This document shows, piece after piece, positions 8,426 to 17,343 of a stretch of 64,000 nucleotides of DNA. The stretch spans positions 543,014 to 607,013 of the forward strand of contig NZ_WKJK01000003.1 in NCBI RefSeq assembly GCF_009674535.1, written 5' to 3'. Within the stretch, counting starts at the first letter, position 1. Every line of letters begins with the position of its first letter. Position numbers and translations under genes: made by a program. The stretch comes from Duganella guangzhouensis (GTDB taxonomy: Bacteria > Pseudomonadota > Gammaproteobacteria > Burkholderiales > Burkholderiaceae_D). A model generated the notes under the pieces. That model was not told the DNA's origin. It ran no database searches and saw only the letters and a program-made list of their open reading frames with translations.

Positions 8426-10536
8426 ACGCGCGGCGGGTCGGTTTCGCGGGCATAGACGCGGTGCTGGGCCAGTACCGCTTTGAAGCGCGCCAACGCTTCC
8501 ACCGCATCGGCTGATTCGACCTCGATCACGCCTGGATCGGCAATGCCGCCGCGCGGCAGCTTGCGCGGGATTTTGGCGGCGCGCAGCAACTCGCCGCCGC
8601 TGCCCAGGGCCAGCAGCGGCTTGGCGTGGCGGTACTGCAGCTTGACGAATTCCTGCGCCACTACGTTGCCGTGCCATTCGGTTTGCGCAGTGGCGCTGTC
8701 CGGCACGATCACACCGTCCCACAGCACCGACGGTCCGGCCTCGAAGCTGATTTCGACGTCTAATGGTGCGCCGGAACCGGCGGCCAGCGGACCGATACGA
8801 TCGCCCACCAGGCGCGGCACAGCACCATCATCCAGCAGCGAGGCATACATTGCGCGCACCTGCGTGCCATCCACGCCAGGCGCCACCAGCAGCGCCACAC
8901 GGCGGGTATGAATGCCAACGGCGCCGGGCCGCGCGAACAGCGACAGCGCGGCCGATGGCGGATACTCGTATGGCGGCCGGTCGGTGGCGGGAGGCAGCGG
9001 TGCCGGCAGCGACATGCCCAGCCCTTCTGCCACGGCAGTAGCCAGCGCCCGATCCACGTTCAGCAACAGGGCCAGCACGCGCTCGCGGATGGCCGGCGTC
9101 TGCACGCGCGTCAGTTCAAAGCGGAAGGCGTTGACGATGTGGCGTTGTTCGGTGTTGCTCTGACTGATCCAGAACAAGCGTGCCTGCGCGTAGTGGTCTG
9201 CAAACAGTTCCGGCTTGCCGCGCACCTCCCTACCCTGCGACTGTTCCGGCACGCTGACAAAACCACGCGCGCCGGCCTGGAACGGGCAGCCGCCGGCCAG
9301 CGAGTTAGGCTCATAACTGACGCGGCCACGGTTGATCTGCTGCCGATGCAAACCGTCGCGCTGGTTGTTGTGGATCTGCGCCAGCGAGGTGTTGATGGGG
9401 ATTTCGTGGAAGTTGGCACCGCCCAGCCGCGTGATCTGCGTGTCGATATATGAATGCAGCCGCCCTTGCAGCAGCGGGTCGTTGGTGAAGTCGATGCCCG
9501 GCACCACATGCGCGGCGCAGAACGCGACTTGCTCTGTCTCGGTGAAGAAGTTATCCGGATTGCGATCCAGGACCATCTTGCCGACCGCGCGCACCGCCAC
9601 CATCTCTTCCGGTACGATCTTGGTCGGATCGAGGATATCGAACGGGAACTGCGCCGCCTGTTCTTCGCTGAAGATCTGCAGGCCCAGTTCATATTCGGGG
9701 AATTGGCCGCTGTCGATGGCTTCCCACAGGTCGCGCCGGTGATAATCCGGATCGGCGCCGGCCAGACGCGCCGCCTCGTCCCACACCAGCGAATGCGTGC
9801 CGGCCAGCGGCATCCAGTGGAATTTGCAGAACACTGATTCGCCCTTGGCATTCACCAGCCGGAAGGTGTGTACGCCAAAGCCCTGCATCATGCGGTAGCT
9901 GCGCGGGATGGCGCGGTCGGACATGTGCCACAGCAGCATGTGCGCTGTTTCGGGGCTGAGCGAGGCGAAGTCCCAGAAGGTATCGTGCGCGCTGGCCGCT
10001 TGCGGCATGCCGTTATGCGGCTCCGGTTTGACCGCGTGGATCAGGTCCGGGAATTTCATCGCATCCTGAATGAAGAACACCGGGATGTTGTTCCCCACCA
10101 GATCCCAGTTACCCTCGTCGGTATAGAACTTGGTGGCGAAGCCGCGCACATCGCGCACGGTGTCGGCCGAGCCACGTTCGCCGGCCACCGTGGAGAAGCG
10201 TACGAACACCGGCGTGCGTTTGCCCTTTGCGCCGAATGGCGCGGCGCGCGTGATGGCGCGCAGATCTTCATAGCTTTCGAAATAGCCGTGTGCCGCCGAG
10301 CCACGCGCATGCACCACCCGCTCGGGAATGCGCTCGTGGTCGAAATGAGTGATCTTCTCGCGCAGGATGAAGTCTTCCATCAACGTCGGACCGCGCAGGC
10401 CGGCCTTCAGGGAATTCTGGTTATCGGCCACCGGCACACCCTGATTGGTGGTCAGTTCACGGCCGCTGTCATCCACGCGCGCGCGGTCCAGTGGGCGGTT
10501 GATGGCATTGTCGCCCATGGATTTACGTTTAGCCAT
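8422..10536 (-). CDS. katE: Large-subunit (HPII-type) catalase
   Basis: A 704-residue clade II haem catalase, which breaks down hydrogen peroxide in the cytoplasm. The catalase core (about 28-520) has the distal His in [12 protein letters not shown] (H76), [17 protein letters not shown], Asn at VGNNIPVFF (149-150) and the proximal haem tyrosine in [15 protein letters not shown] (Y363). A C-terminal flavodoxin/class I amidotransferase-like domain (about 545-690: [13 protein letters not shown] ... DGVIVPDS) marks the large-subunit type. The ATG lies 6 bp from a perfect GGAGG that is paired in a hairpin. It is downstream of the EAL gene on the same strand, with a 65-bp gap. Confidence 0.95.
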   Translation of the reverse strand: MAKRKSMGDNAINRPLDRARVDDSGRELTTNQGVPVADNQNSLKAGLRGPTLMEDFILREKITHFDHERIPERVVHARGSAAHGYFESYEDLRAITRAAPFGAKGKRTPVFVRFSTVAGERGSADTVRDVRGFATKFYTDEGNWDLVGNNIPVFFIQDAMKFPDLIHAVKPEPHNGMPQAASAHDTFWDFASLSPETAHMLLWHMSDRAIPRSYRMMQGFGVHTFRLVNAKGESVFCKFHWMPLAGTHSLVWDEAARLAGADPDYHRRDLWEAIDSGQFPEYELGLQIFSEEQAAQFPFDILDPTKIVPEEMVAVRAVGKMVLDRNPDNFFTETEQVAFCAAHVVPGIDFTNDPLLQGRLHSYIDTQITRLGGANFHEIPINTSLAQIHNNQRDGLHRQQINRGRVSYEPNSLAGGCPFQAGARGFVSVPEQSQGREVRGKPELFADHYAQARLFWISQSNTEQRHIVNAFRFELTRVQTPAIRERVLALLLNVDRALATAVAEGLGMSLPAPLPPATDRPPYEYPPSAALSLFARPGAVGIHTRRVALLVAPGVDGTQVRAMYASLLDDGAVPRLVGDRIGPLAAGSGAPLDVEISFEAGPSVLWDGVIVPDSATAQTEWHGNVVAQEFVKLQYRHAKPLLALGSGGELLRAAKIPRKLPRGGIADPGVIEVESADAVEALARFKAVLAQHRVYARETDPPRV

Positions 10537-10542
10537 GTCACA

Positions 10543-10560
10543 CCTCCATTGGGTTGGAGG
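10543..10560 (-). promoter_or_regulatory. Hairpin sequestering the katE Shine-Dalgarno
   Basis: CCTCCA (10543-10548) and TGGAGG (10555-10560) form a 6-bp stem with a 6-base loop. Read on the minus strand, the 3' arm is the consensus TGGAGG ribosome-binding site, ending 6 bp before the katE ATG. The structure would hide the site from ribosomes, so it may tune or gate translation. No protein or small RNA partner is evident. Confidence 0.6.
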
Positions 10561-10601
10561 GCTAGTCTGCGACGGTTACGGCGGCAGGTGTTTGATCGGT
10601 C

Positions 10602-11801
10602 TCAGAAGAAGTGCTGCCAGTCGGCCAGCCAGGTCGGGAACTCTTCCACCGGCATCGGCTTGGCGATGTAATAGCCCTGGGCGTAGGTGCAGCCCAGCCC
10701 TTGCAGGAAGTCCCAATCCTGCTTGGTCTCGACGCCGACCGCCACCGAACGCCGGTCCAGGCTGCGCGCCAGGCCGAGGCAGGAACGCAGCACGGTGCTG
10801 ATCGCCGGCCGGCGCGAGGCGCCGTCGACGAAGCTGCGATCGATCTTCAGTTCGGAGAACGGGATGCGCGCCAGCAGCTGCAGGTTGCTGCGGCCGGTGC
10901 CGTAATCGTCGATGGCCAGGCCAAAGCCCTTCATGCGCAGCCGCAGCAGCCGTTCCAGGAAATGCGGATCAGTGGTCAGCACCGCCGATTCGGTCATCTC
11001 GAAGGTGATGTAGTCGGCCATGATTTGATAGCGCGCCAGGCAGCTGGTGATCTGCTCCATGAACTGCGGATGCGCCAGCGTGCCCTGATCGACGTTGATC
11101 GAGAACGAAATCGGTATGCCCTCGTCGTGCAGCTTGCGGCAAGCCGCCACCGATTTTTCGATCATGGTCCAGTCGAGGAAATCGACCCGCTGCGCCGCCT
11201 CCAGCGCCGGCATGAAGGACGCCGGTCCCAGCACGCCATACAGCGGATGACGCCAGCGCGCGAACATCTCCAGTCCCTTGACCTGCCCCGTCTCCAGCTC
11301 AATCTTGGGCTGGAAGAAGGGATCGAATTCACGCGCCTGCAAGCCCTGCCCCACCTGGGCGAATGACATGGACGGCGCCTGTTCTTGCGCCGCGTGCCCG
11401 TCGTCCGGTAGCAGATAGTTGTTGATCAGCGCGACCAGGCGGCTGCCGATCACCGGCTTGCCGATCGCGCCCAGCACCCGCACACCGTAGGCCGCGGCCA
11501 TGGTCTCCACCGAGAACAGCACCGCGTTCGACTGCGCGCCGACCACGATTACGCCAGCCCGGCAACGCGTCTCGCCCAGACGGCGTATCAGCTCCAGTGC
11601 ATCCATGCCAGGCAGCGCCAGATCGATGATGGCGATGTCCACCGCCGGCATGATGCCGGCGTTGAAGTAGCGCAGCGCGGTGTGGCCATCCGGCGCCTGC
11701 GTGATCCGTCCGACGCCGACGTGGACCAGGATATCGGCCAGCGCATGCCGCTGTACCTGATCTCCTTCGGCTACCAGAAAGTGCAACTGCGCGATGTCCA
11801 T
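10602..11801 (-). CDS. Response regulator with EAL (c-di-GMP phosphodiesterase) domain, RocR-like
   Basis: A 399-residue protein: receiver domain (1-125; phosphoacceptor D60 in IIDLALPGMD, K115) and EAL domain (about 150-390). The signature EAL is changed to E178-M-F, but the residues needed for metal and substrate binding appear kept: E178, N236, E268, D298/D299 (AIDDYGTG), K319 (LKIDRSFV) and E358 (VGVET). It is therefore predicted to hydrolyse c-di-GMP to pGpG. Layout and length match Pseudomonas RocR. It starts 18 bp after the trmH-family stop with GGAG ahead of the ATG, so it probably rides at the end of the lpx/trmH transcript. No histidine kinase is adjacent. Confidence 0.88.
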   Translation of the reverse strand: MDIAQLHFLVAEGDQVQRHALADILVHVGVGRITQAPDGHTALRYFNAGIMPAVDIAIIDLALPGMDALELIRRLGETRCRAGVIVVGAQSNAVLFSVETMAAAYGVRVLGAIGKPVIGSRLVALINNYLLPDDGHAAQEQAPSMSFAQVGQGLQAREFDPFFQPKIELETGQVKGLEMFARWRHPLYGVLGPASFMPALEAAQRVDFLDWTMIEKSVAACRKLHDEGIPISFSINVDQGTLAHPQFMEQITSCLARYQIMADYITFEMTESAVLTTDPHFLERLLRLRMKGFGLAIDDYGTGRSNLQLLARIPFSELKIDRSFVDGASRRPAISTVLRSCLGLARSLDRRSVAVGVETKQDWDFLQGLGCTYAQGYYIAKPMPVEEFPTWLADWQHFF

Positions 11802-11819
11802 GTACGGCTCCGTAGTGAT

Positions 11820-12605
11820 TTACGTCTGATTCTGCCTTACTTGTTCGAAAAAGCATACTGCCGCACAGGCGGCAACGTTCAGCGACTCTACCTGGCCCAG
11901 ATGCGGAATCACGACTTTATGAGTGGCGGCGGACAGCAGATCGTCCGCCACGCCCTGGCCTTCGTGGCCGAAAATCCACGCCACCGGTTGACGCAGGTCG
12001 ATGTCGTACAGGCGTTGCGCCGCATAGCCGCTGGTAGCCAGCGTTGGCACGCGGGCATTGCGCATCAAGTCCGCCAGATCGACGTTTTCAAAGATATCCA
12101 GCACGAAGTGCGCGCCCATGGCCGCGCGCAGCACTTTGGGCGACCAGCAGAACGCCGTACCGGCACTGCAATATACCTGCTTGATGCCGGCCGCCGCCGC
12201 GCTGCGCAAAATAGAGCCGACGTTGCCGGGGTCCTGCACGCCATCCAGCAGCACCGCCGACACGCTCAGCGGAGCGTCGACCACGCGCTCCGGGGTCGCG
12301 ATCAGGAACATCACGCCAACGCCATGCTCGACCTGGCTGATGCCGTTGTACAGCGCATCCGGCAGCGCCAGCACGTGCGCGCGCTGCGCTTCCAGCTGGC
12401 CGATGATGTCCATCACTTCCGGATTCTGCAGCGCGCTTTCGCCGACCACACACTGCTCCGGCAGGCCGCGCAATTGCAGGTAGGACTGGCACAGATGCAC
12501 GCCGTCCAGCAGCGTGCGGCCGGCCTTGCGGCGCGCCTGCTGGCTGCCGGCCAGCTTGACCAGTTCCTTGTATTGCGCGTTGTCGCGCGAGCTTATCGTC
12601 TTCAT
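11820..12605 (-). CDS. TrmH/SpoU-family RNA 2'-O-methyltransferase
   Basis: A 261-residue SPOUT methyltransferase using S-adenosylmethionine. The N-terminal substrate-binding part (about 1-95: [29 protein letters not shown]) is followed by the knotted catalytic domain with motif 1 [20 protein letters not shown], motif 2 [10 protein letters not shown] and motif 3 [11 protein letters not shown]. The target (tRNA or 23S rRNA ribose) cannot be read from sequence; TrmH, RlmB and TsnR relatives share these motifs. The start ATG overlaps the rnhB stop (ATGA), so it is translationally coupled to rnhB. Confidence 0.9.
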   Translation of the reverse strand: MKTISSRDNAQYKELVKLAGSQQARRKAGRTLLDGVHLCQSYLQLRGLPEQCVVGESALQNPEVMDIIGQLEAQRAHVLALPDALYNGISQVEHGVGVMFLIATPERVVDAPLSVSAVLLDGVQDPGNVGSILRSAAAAGIKQVYCSAGTAFCWSPKVLRAAMGAHFVLDIFENVDLADLMRNARVPTLATSGYAAQRLYDIDLRQPVAWIFGHEGQGVADDLLSAATHKVVIPHLGQVESLNVAACAAVCFFEQVRQNQT

Positions 12606-13243
12606 GCCAGTCCTCCTGCGCGCAGCGAGAACACTTCGATCACCTCACGCACCGGCGCGAACGAGCGGCGGTGCACCGGCGAGGCGCCATGCTCCCGCAG
12701 GCGCGCCAGGTGCAGCGCGGTGCCGTAGCCCTTGTGCTGGTCGAAGCAGTATTGCGGATATTGGCCGTGCAGCGTCACCAGCGCGGCGTCGCGCGCGGTC
12801 TTGGCCAGAATGGAGGCGGCGGAGATGGCCTCGACCTTGTCGTCGCCGCCGATGATGGCGATGCTCTGGATTTTCATCACAGGGCAGCGGTTACCGTCGA
12901 TCAGGGCCAGCGTCGGCACAGTGCTCAGCGCTTCGACCGCGCGCCGCATCGCCAGCATCGACGCCTGCAGAATATTCAACTTGTCGATTTCCTCTTCCGA
13001 CGCTTCCGCGATGGCCCAGGCCAGCGCCTGCGCCTTGATCAGCGGCGCCAGCATGTCGCGCTTGGCCTCGTTCAGTTTTTTCGAGTCGCGCAATCCTTCG
13101 ATCGGACGGGTCGGATCGAGGATGACGGCGGCCGCGAACACCGGTCCGGCCAAGGGACCGCGTCCCGCTTCGTCGACGCCGCAGATGATTTCATCGGGCG
13201 ACTCCGGCAAGTCATCGAACAGGCCCAGGTTTTGATTCTTCAC
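12602..13243 (-). CDS. rnhB: Ribonuclease HII
   Basis: A 213-residue enzyme that cuts RNA in RNA-DNA hybrids and removes misincorporated ribonucleotides. The metal-binding motif is [14 protein letters not shown] with D24 and E25 near the N-terminus; other conserved pieces are [21 protein letters not shown] and [12 protein letters not shown]. The start is a GTG (complement of 13241-13243) overlapping the lpxB TGA, which gives the family-typical N-terminus; the longer open frame to 13501 lies inside lpxB and is not part of the gene. The lpxB-rnhB-trmH order is standard for beta- and gammaproteobacteria. Confidence 0.95.
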   Translation of the reverse strand: MKNQNLGLFDDLPESPDEIICGVDEAGRGPLAGPVFAAAVILDPTRPIEGLRDSKKLNEAKRDMLAPLIKAQALAWAIAEASEEEIDKLNILQASMLAMRRAVEALSTVPTLALIDGNRCPVMKIQSIAIIGGDDKVEAISAASILAKTARDAALVTLHGQYPQYCFDQHKGYGTALHLARLREHGASPVHRRSFAPVREVIEVFSLRAGGLA

Positions 13244-14430
13244 TTCGTTCTCTCTATAACTTTCAGCACGGCGGCCGCGCTTTCCGCCGCGCTGTTGCGC
13301 AGCAGGCTGTGATGCATATCGGTGAAGCGCTGCACCAGACGCTCGCGGTGCGGCGCATCGCTCAGCTGCTTCCACATCGCGTCCGCCAGCGCCTGTGGAT
13401 TGGCGTCGTGCTGCAACAGCTCCGGCACCAGGAATTCGCGCGCCAGAATATTCGGCAGACCAATCCACGGCTGATAGCCGAAGTGGCGCAGGATCTGCCA
13501 TTCCAGTTCCATCATGCGGTAGGCGATCACCATCGGCTTCTTGAACAGCGCCACCTCCAGCGAGGCGGTGCCGGAGGCCACCATCACCGCGTCGGCGGCG
13601 GCGATCGCGGTATGCGACTGGCCGTCCAGCAGCTGGATCTCGATATCCTGCAGGCCGGCCTGCGCCACCAACTGCAGGAAGTACTGCTTCTGGCGCTCAC
13701 CGGCCATCGGCGCGACGAAGCGCAGCGTGCGATCGCGCTGCAGCAGCAGTTTGGCCGCCTGCATGAAGGCCACCGTGTTGTACTTGATCTCCGACATGCG
13801 GCTGCCCGGCATGATGGTGACCACGCTGGCGTCTTCCGCCAGCCCAAGCTGGCGCCGCGCCGCCACCACGTCCGGCGTCAGCGGAATCAGCTCGGCCAGC
13901 GGATGGCCGACATAGCTGACCGGAACGCCGGCCTTGCGGTAAATCTCTTCCTCGAACGGGAACACCACCAGCATGTGCGACACCGCGCGCTGGATTTTCT
14001 TGATGCGCCCACCGCGCCAGGCCCAGATCTGCGGCCCGATGTAATGCACGGTCGGGATGCCGGCCGCTTTCAGCTGCTCTTCCAGCCCGAGGTTAAAGCC
14101 CGGATAGTCGGCCCCGATGAAGGCGGCCGGACGCTCGGCCAGCAACTGGTCGCGCAGCTGGTTCTGAATCCCTTTCAGCTCGCGATACCGCAGCAGCACC
14201 GGCAGCAGGCCGCGTACCGTCAGCTGGTCCATCGGCCAGTGCGACTCCAGGCCCTGCTCGATCATCTTCGGGCCGCCGATGCCGTGGAAGCGCGCTTGCG
14301 GCAGATGCGGACGCAGGCCCGAAAGCAAACGAGCCGCCAGCATATCGCCGGACGGCTCGCCTGCCACCAGGGCCAGGGACAGCCCCAGGCCGCCCTCGCA
14401 GCCCGGGGTTGGATTATCGGACAATGCCAC
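13240..14430 (-). CDS. lpxB: Lipid-A-disaccharide synthase
   Basis: A 396-residue GT19 glycosyltransferase that joins lipid X and UDP-2,3-diacylglucosamine to form the lipid A disaccharide at the inner membrane. Diagnostic segments: [16 protein letters not shown] (residues 20-35), [50 protein letters not shown] (spans about 104-145), [20 protein letters not shown] and [18 protein letters not shown]. The start codon lies inside the end of lpxA (17-bp overlap) and the stop overlaps rnhB. Confidence 0.97.
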   Translation of the reverse strand: MALSDNPTPGCEGGLGLSLALVAGEPSGDMLAARLLSGLRPHLPQARFHGIGGPKMIEQGLESHWPMDQLTVRGLLPVLLRYRELKGIQNQLRDQLLAERPAAFIGADYPGFNLGLEEQLKAAGIPTVHYIGPQIWAWRGGRIKKIQRAVSHMLVVFPFEEEIYRKAGVPVSYVGHPLAELIPLTPDVVAARRQLGLAEDASVVTIMPGSRMSEIKYNTVAFMQAAKLLLQRDRTLRFVAPMAGERQKQYFLQLVAQAGLQDIEIQLLDGQSHTAIAAADAVMVASGTASLEVALFKKPMVIAYRMMELEWQILRHFGYQPWIGLPNILAREFLVPELLQHDANPQALADAMWKQLSDAPHRERLVQRFTDMHHSLLRNSAAESAAAVLKVIERTK

Positions 14431-15205
14431 GGCTCGCCGTATCCAGGAACTCGCGCATGGCGCGCATGTGCAGCGCCACCTCGGCCGGCACGCTGGCCTC
14501 TTCAGCGATCAACGCTTCCTTGGCTTCTTCCAGCGTGAGACCGGAGCGGTAGATGATCTTGTAGGCGGCGCGGATGCCGTTGATCTGCTCGCGCGTAAAG
14601 CCGCGTCGCTTCAGGCCTTCGATATTCACACCGTGCGCGGCGGCCGGATTCCCGTTCAACAGCACGAACGGCGGCACGTCCTGGGTCAGCGAAGTGCTCA
14701 TGCCGACAAACGCATGGGCGCCGATCTTGCAGAACTGGTGCACATTGGCGAAGCCGCTCATGATCACCCAGTCGCCAATCTCGACGTGCCCAGCGATCTG
14801 CGCGTTGTTCGAGAAGATGGTGTTGCTGCCGACCTGGCAATCGTGCGCCAGGTGCACGTAGGCCGAGATCCAGTTGTCGTTGCCGAGCGAAGTCACGCCC
14901 TTGTCCTGCACCGTGCCGGTGTTGAATGTGCAGAATTCACGAATGGTGTTGCGGTCGCCGATGGTCAGGCGGGTCGGCTCGCCGTTCCACTTCTTGTCCT
15001 GCGGCGCGGCGCCGATCGACGAGAACTGGAAGAACTTGTTGTCGCTGCCGATCGTGGTGTGACCTTCGATCACCACATGCGGACCGACCACCGTGCCGGA
15101 GCCAATGCTGACATGCGGGCCGATCACCGAGTACGGGCCAATTTCTACGCTCTCGTGCAACTCGGCCTTGCTGTCGACGATGGCGGTGGCGTGGATCTTG
15201 GCCAT
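14414..15205 (-). CDS. lpxA: UDP-N-acetylglucosamine O-acyltransferase
   Basis: A 263-residue left-handed beta-helix acyltransferase that does the first step of lipid A synthesis, adding a 3-hydroxyacyl chain from ACP to UDP-GlcNAc. Hexapeptide repeats fill the first two thirds (VEIGPYSVIGPHVSIGSGTV). The catalytic histidine is H121 in HLAHDCQVG, and the C-terminal helical part starts at RGFTREQINGIRAAYKIIY. I start at MAKIHATAIVD (ATG at 15205); the frame is open further upstream into the fabZ 3' end. It follows fabZ with a 2-bp gap. Confidence 0.97.
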   Translation of the reverse strand: MAKIHATAIVDSKAELHESVEIGPYSVIGPHVSIGSGTVVGPHVVIEGHTTIGSDNKFFQFSSIGAAPQDKKWNGEPTRLTIGDRNTIREFCTFNTGTVQDKGVTSLGNDNWISAYVHLAHDCQVGSNTIFSNNAQIAGHVEIGDWVIMSGFANVHQFCKIGAHAFVGMSTSLTQDVPPFVLLNGNPAAAHGVNIEGLKRRGFTREQINGIRAAYKIIYRSGLTLEEAKEALIAEEASVPAEVALHMRAMREFLDTASRGIVR

Positions 15206-15207
15206 GA

Positions 15208-15696
15208 TTACTGACCCGCTGGCTGCGAAGCGTCGGCCACGCTGCGGATGGTGCACATCAGTTCCGCTTCCACCGCGACCTGGCCGTCGACCGTGCCGAC
15301 CGCCTTGTATTTCCAGATGCCGCGCGCGTTGCGCAGGATCTCGACGTCCATGCGCAGCTGGTCGCCAGGACCGACCGGACGCTTGAAGCGCGCGCCGTCG
15401 ATGCCGACGAAGTACACCACCGAATTCTCGTCCGGCTTCAGGTTCATGGTCTTGAACGACAGCAGCGCGGCGGTTTGCGCCATCGCCTCGATCATCAGCA
15501 CGCCCGGCATCACCGGCTTGTGCGGGAAGTGGCCGTTGAAGAATTCTTCGTTGACGGTCACGTTCTTGATGGCGGTGATGGTTTTGCCCTCTTCATACGA
15601 GAGCACGCGGTCCACCAGCAGCAGCGGATAGCGGTGCGGCAGGTAGGACTTGATCTCGCAGATGTCCATGGTTTTGGAGGTTTCGGTAGTGGTCAT
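15208..15696 (-). CDS. fabZ: 3-hydroxyacyl-[acyl-carrier-protein] dehydratase
   Basis: A 162-residue hot-dog-fold dehydratase of type II fatty acid synthesis that turns 3-hydroxyacyl-ACP into trans-2-enoyl-ACP. Motifs: [20 protein letters not shown], then the active site in [20 protein letters not shown], with His56 and Glu70 as catalytic residues. It competes with LpxA/LpxD for 3-hydroxyacyl-ACP, which explains its fixed place between lpxD and lpxA. Its ATG overlaps the lpxD stop by 4 bp. Confidence 0.97.
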   Translation of the reverse strand: MTTTETSKTMDICEIKSYLPHRYPLLLVDRVLSYEEGKTITAIKNVTVNEEFFNGHFPHKPVMPGVLMIEAMAQTAALLSFKTMNLKPDENSVVYFVGIDGARFKRPVGPGDQLRMDVEILRNARGIWKYKAVGTVDGQVAVEAELMCTIRSVADASQPAGQ

Positions 15697-16745
15697 GATT
15701 CGTCTTCAGTTCGTGTTTTGATGATTTTTTCCAGCGCGCGGATTTTATCGCGCATGGCCGACAGATTGCGCACAATCACGGCCGATTTTTCCCAGTCGGC
15801 GTTTTTCGCCAATGGGTAGAAGCCGGTGTACTGCCCCGGCTCCAGGATCGAGCGCGACACCATCGAGCCGGAGCCGACGTGCACCTTGTCGACGATGGTC
15901 AGATGGCCCAGCACCATGGCCGCGCCGCCAAAGGTGCAGTACTTGCCGATTTTGGCGCTGCCCGCCACGCCGACGCAGCCGGCCATCGCCGTGTGCGCGC
16001 CGATGTGGCAGTTGTGGCCAATCTGGATCTGGTTGTCCAGCTTGACGCCGTCTTCGATGATGGTGTCCGCCAGCGCGCCGCGATCGATCGTGGTGTTGGC
16101 GCCGATGTCGACGTCATCGCCGATCATCACGCGTCCAGTCTGCGGAATCTTGATGTAGACGCCGCCCTCGTTGGCGAAGCCGAAACCGTCGGTGCCGATC
16201 ACCGCGCCGGAGTGGATGATACCGCGCTGGCCGATCTGGCAGTAGGCATGGAAGGTGACGTTGGCGAACAACTGCGTGCCGTCGCCGATCACCGCCTCGC
16301 GGCCGATGAAGCAGCCGGCGCCAATCACCGCGCCTTCGCCGATCACGGCGCCGTCTTCAATCACCACGCGCGGGCCGACGTGGGCCGACGCCGCCACCTG
16401 GGCGCTGTCCGCCACCACGGCGCTGGCATGTACGCCAGCCGCAGGCACGATCGCCGTCAGCGCTTCGAAATACTGCGCGGCGCGGGCGAAATACACGTAG
16501 GGGTTGGGGACGACGATGCGCGCGCCGCTGTAACCGGCGGCGACAAATGCGTCATCGGCGGCCGACACGATCAGTGCCGCCGCCTTGCTCTGCAGCGCCT
16601 GCGCGCGCAGCTTGCTATTGCTGAGAAAGCTGATGTGCGAAACGCCAGCGTCAGCCAGAGGCGCGATCCCGGTGACTTCCAGGTTTGCGTCGCCTGCCAG
16701 CTGACCGCCGAGGCGTTCGACCAATGCTCCTAGTCGAGTGCCCAT
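15693..16745 (-). CDS. lpxD: UDP-3-O-(3-hydroxyacyl)glucosamine N-acyltransferase
   Basis: A 350-residue acyltransferase for the third step of lipid A synthesis. The N-terminal uridine-binding domain (1-100: [32 protein letters not shown]) precedes a left-handed beta-helix of hexapeptide repeats (about 105-310), with the catalytic His in [11 protein letters not shown] (H244, with H247 next to it). The C-terminal helix runs from [19 protein letters not shown]. It is 24 bp downstream of skp and overlaps fabZ by 4 bp. Confidence 0.97.
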   Translation of the reverse strand: MGTRLGALVERLGGQLAGDANLEVTGIAPLADAGVSHISFLSNSKLRAQALQSKAAALIVSAADDAFVAAGYSGARIVVPNPYVYFARAAQYFEALTAIVPAAGVHASAVVADSAQVAASAHVGPRVVIEDGAVIGEGAVIGAGCFIGREAVIGDGTQLFANVTFHAYCQIGQRGIIHSGAVIGTDGFGFANEGGVYIKIPQTGRVMIGDDVDIGANTTIDRGALADTIIEDGVKLDNQIQIGHNCHIGAHTAMAGCVGVAGSAKIGKYCTFGGAAMVLGHLTIVDKVHVGSGSMVSRSILEPGQYTGFYPLAKNADWEKSAVIVRNLSAMRDKIRALEKIIKTRTEDES

Positions 16746-16769
16746 CGGGTTGATCCAATCTATGCGATG

Positions 16770-17306
16770 TTATTTATCTTTATCGAGCGCGGCCAGCACC
16801 TTGTCGGTGATGTCGATACGGTTGCTGGCCCAGACCGCATCCTGCAGCACGATGTCAAAGCCTTCGACATTCGCCAGTTGCTTGATGACCTTGGTGGCCT
16901 TTTCCGAAATCGCCTGGCGCTCCTCGTTGGTGCGCTGGCTCAAGTCTTCGCGAAACTCGCGCTGGCGGCGCTGATATTCCTTGTCCAGGTCCATCACGTC
17001 GCGCTGGCGCTTGTTGCGGTCGATTTCGTTCAGGCTCGGCGCATCCTTGTCGAGCTTTTCCGATGCCGCTTTGAGGCGGCCGGCCATCTCGTTCATGGCT
17101 TTTTCACGGCTCTTGAACTCTTCCTTCAACTTTTCCTCGGCCAGCTTGGCCAGCTTGGATTCGTTGTAGATGCGCTCCGGGCTGATCCAGGCGATGCGCG
17201 ACGCCGACGTCGGCGTCGAAGTCTGGGCCTGCACCGGCGCCAATGCACACCAGCCCAATGCAAGTACAGCAAGAGTTTTGGTCAGGGTTGCGGATGCAGT
17301 CTTCAA
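16770..17306 (-). CDS. skp: Periplasmic chaperone Skp/OmpH
   Basis: A 178-residue periplasmic chaperone that holds unfolded outer-membrane proteins for the BAM complex. Signal peptide: LKTASATLTKTLAVLALGWC ... APVQAQ. The mature part is highly charged and helical (KLAEEKLKEEFKSREKAMNE, EYQRRQREFREDLSQRTNEE), matching the Skp tentacles, and it ends VLAALDKDK. I propose a TTG start (complement of 17304-17306) because GGAG lies at the right distance upstream and the signal peptide then begins correctly; no ATG fits. It follows bamA, its functional partner. Confidence 0.9.
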   Translation of the reverse strand: MKTASATLTKTLAVLALGWCALAPVQAQTSTPTSASRIAWISPERIYNESKLAKLAEEKLKEEFKSREKAMNEMAGRLKAASEKLDKDAPSLNEIDRNKRQRDVMDLDKEYQRRQREFREDLSQRTNEERQAISEKATKVIKQLANVEGFDIVLQDAVWASNRIDITDKVLAALDKDK

Positions 17307-17343
17307 CTTATTTCTCCGAGGTAAATATTGATACTTTCCAGCA

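Noticed and set aside
13244..13501. N-terminal extension of rnhB inside lpxB
   Set aside because: The extended frame is Arg/Gly-rich and overlaps lpxB coding sequence; the GTG at 13243 gives the family N-terminus and couples to the lpxB stop.
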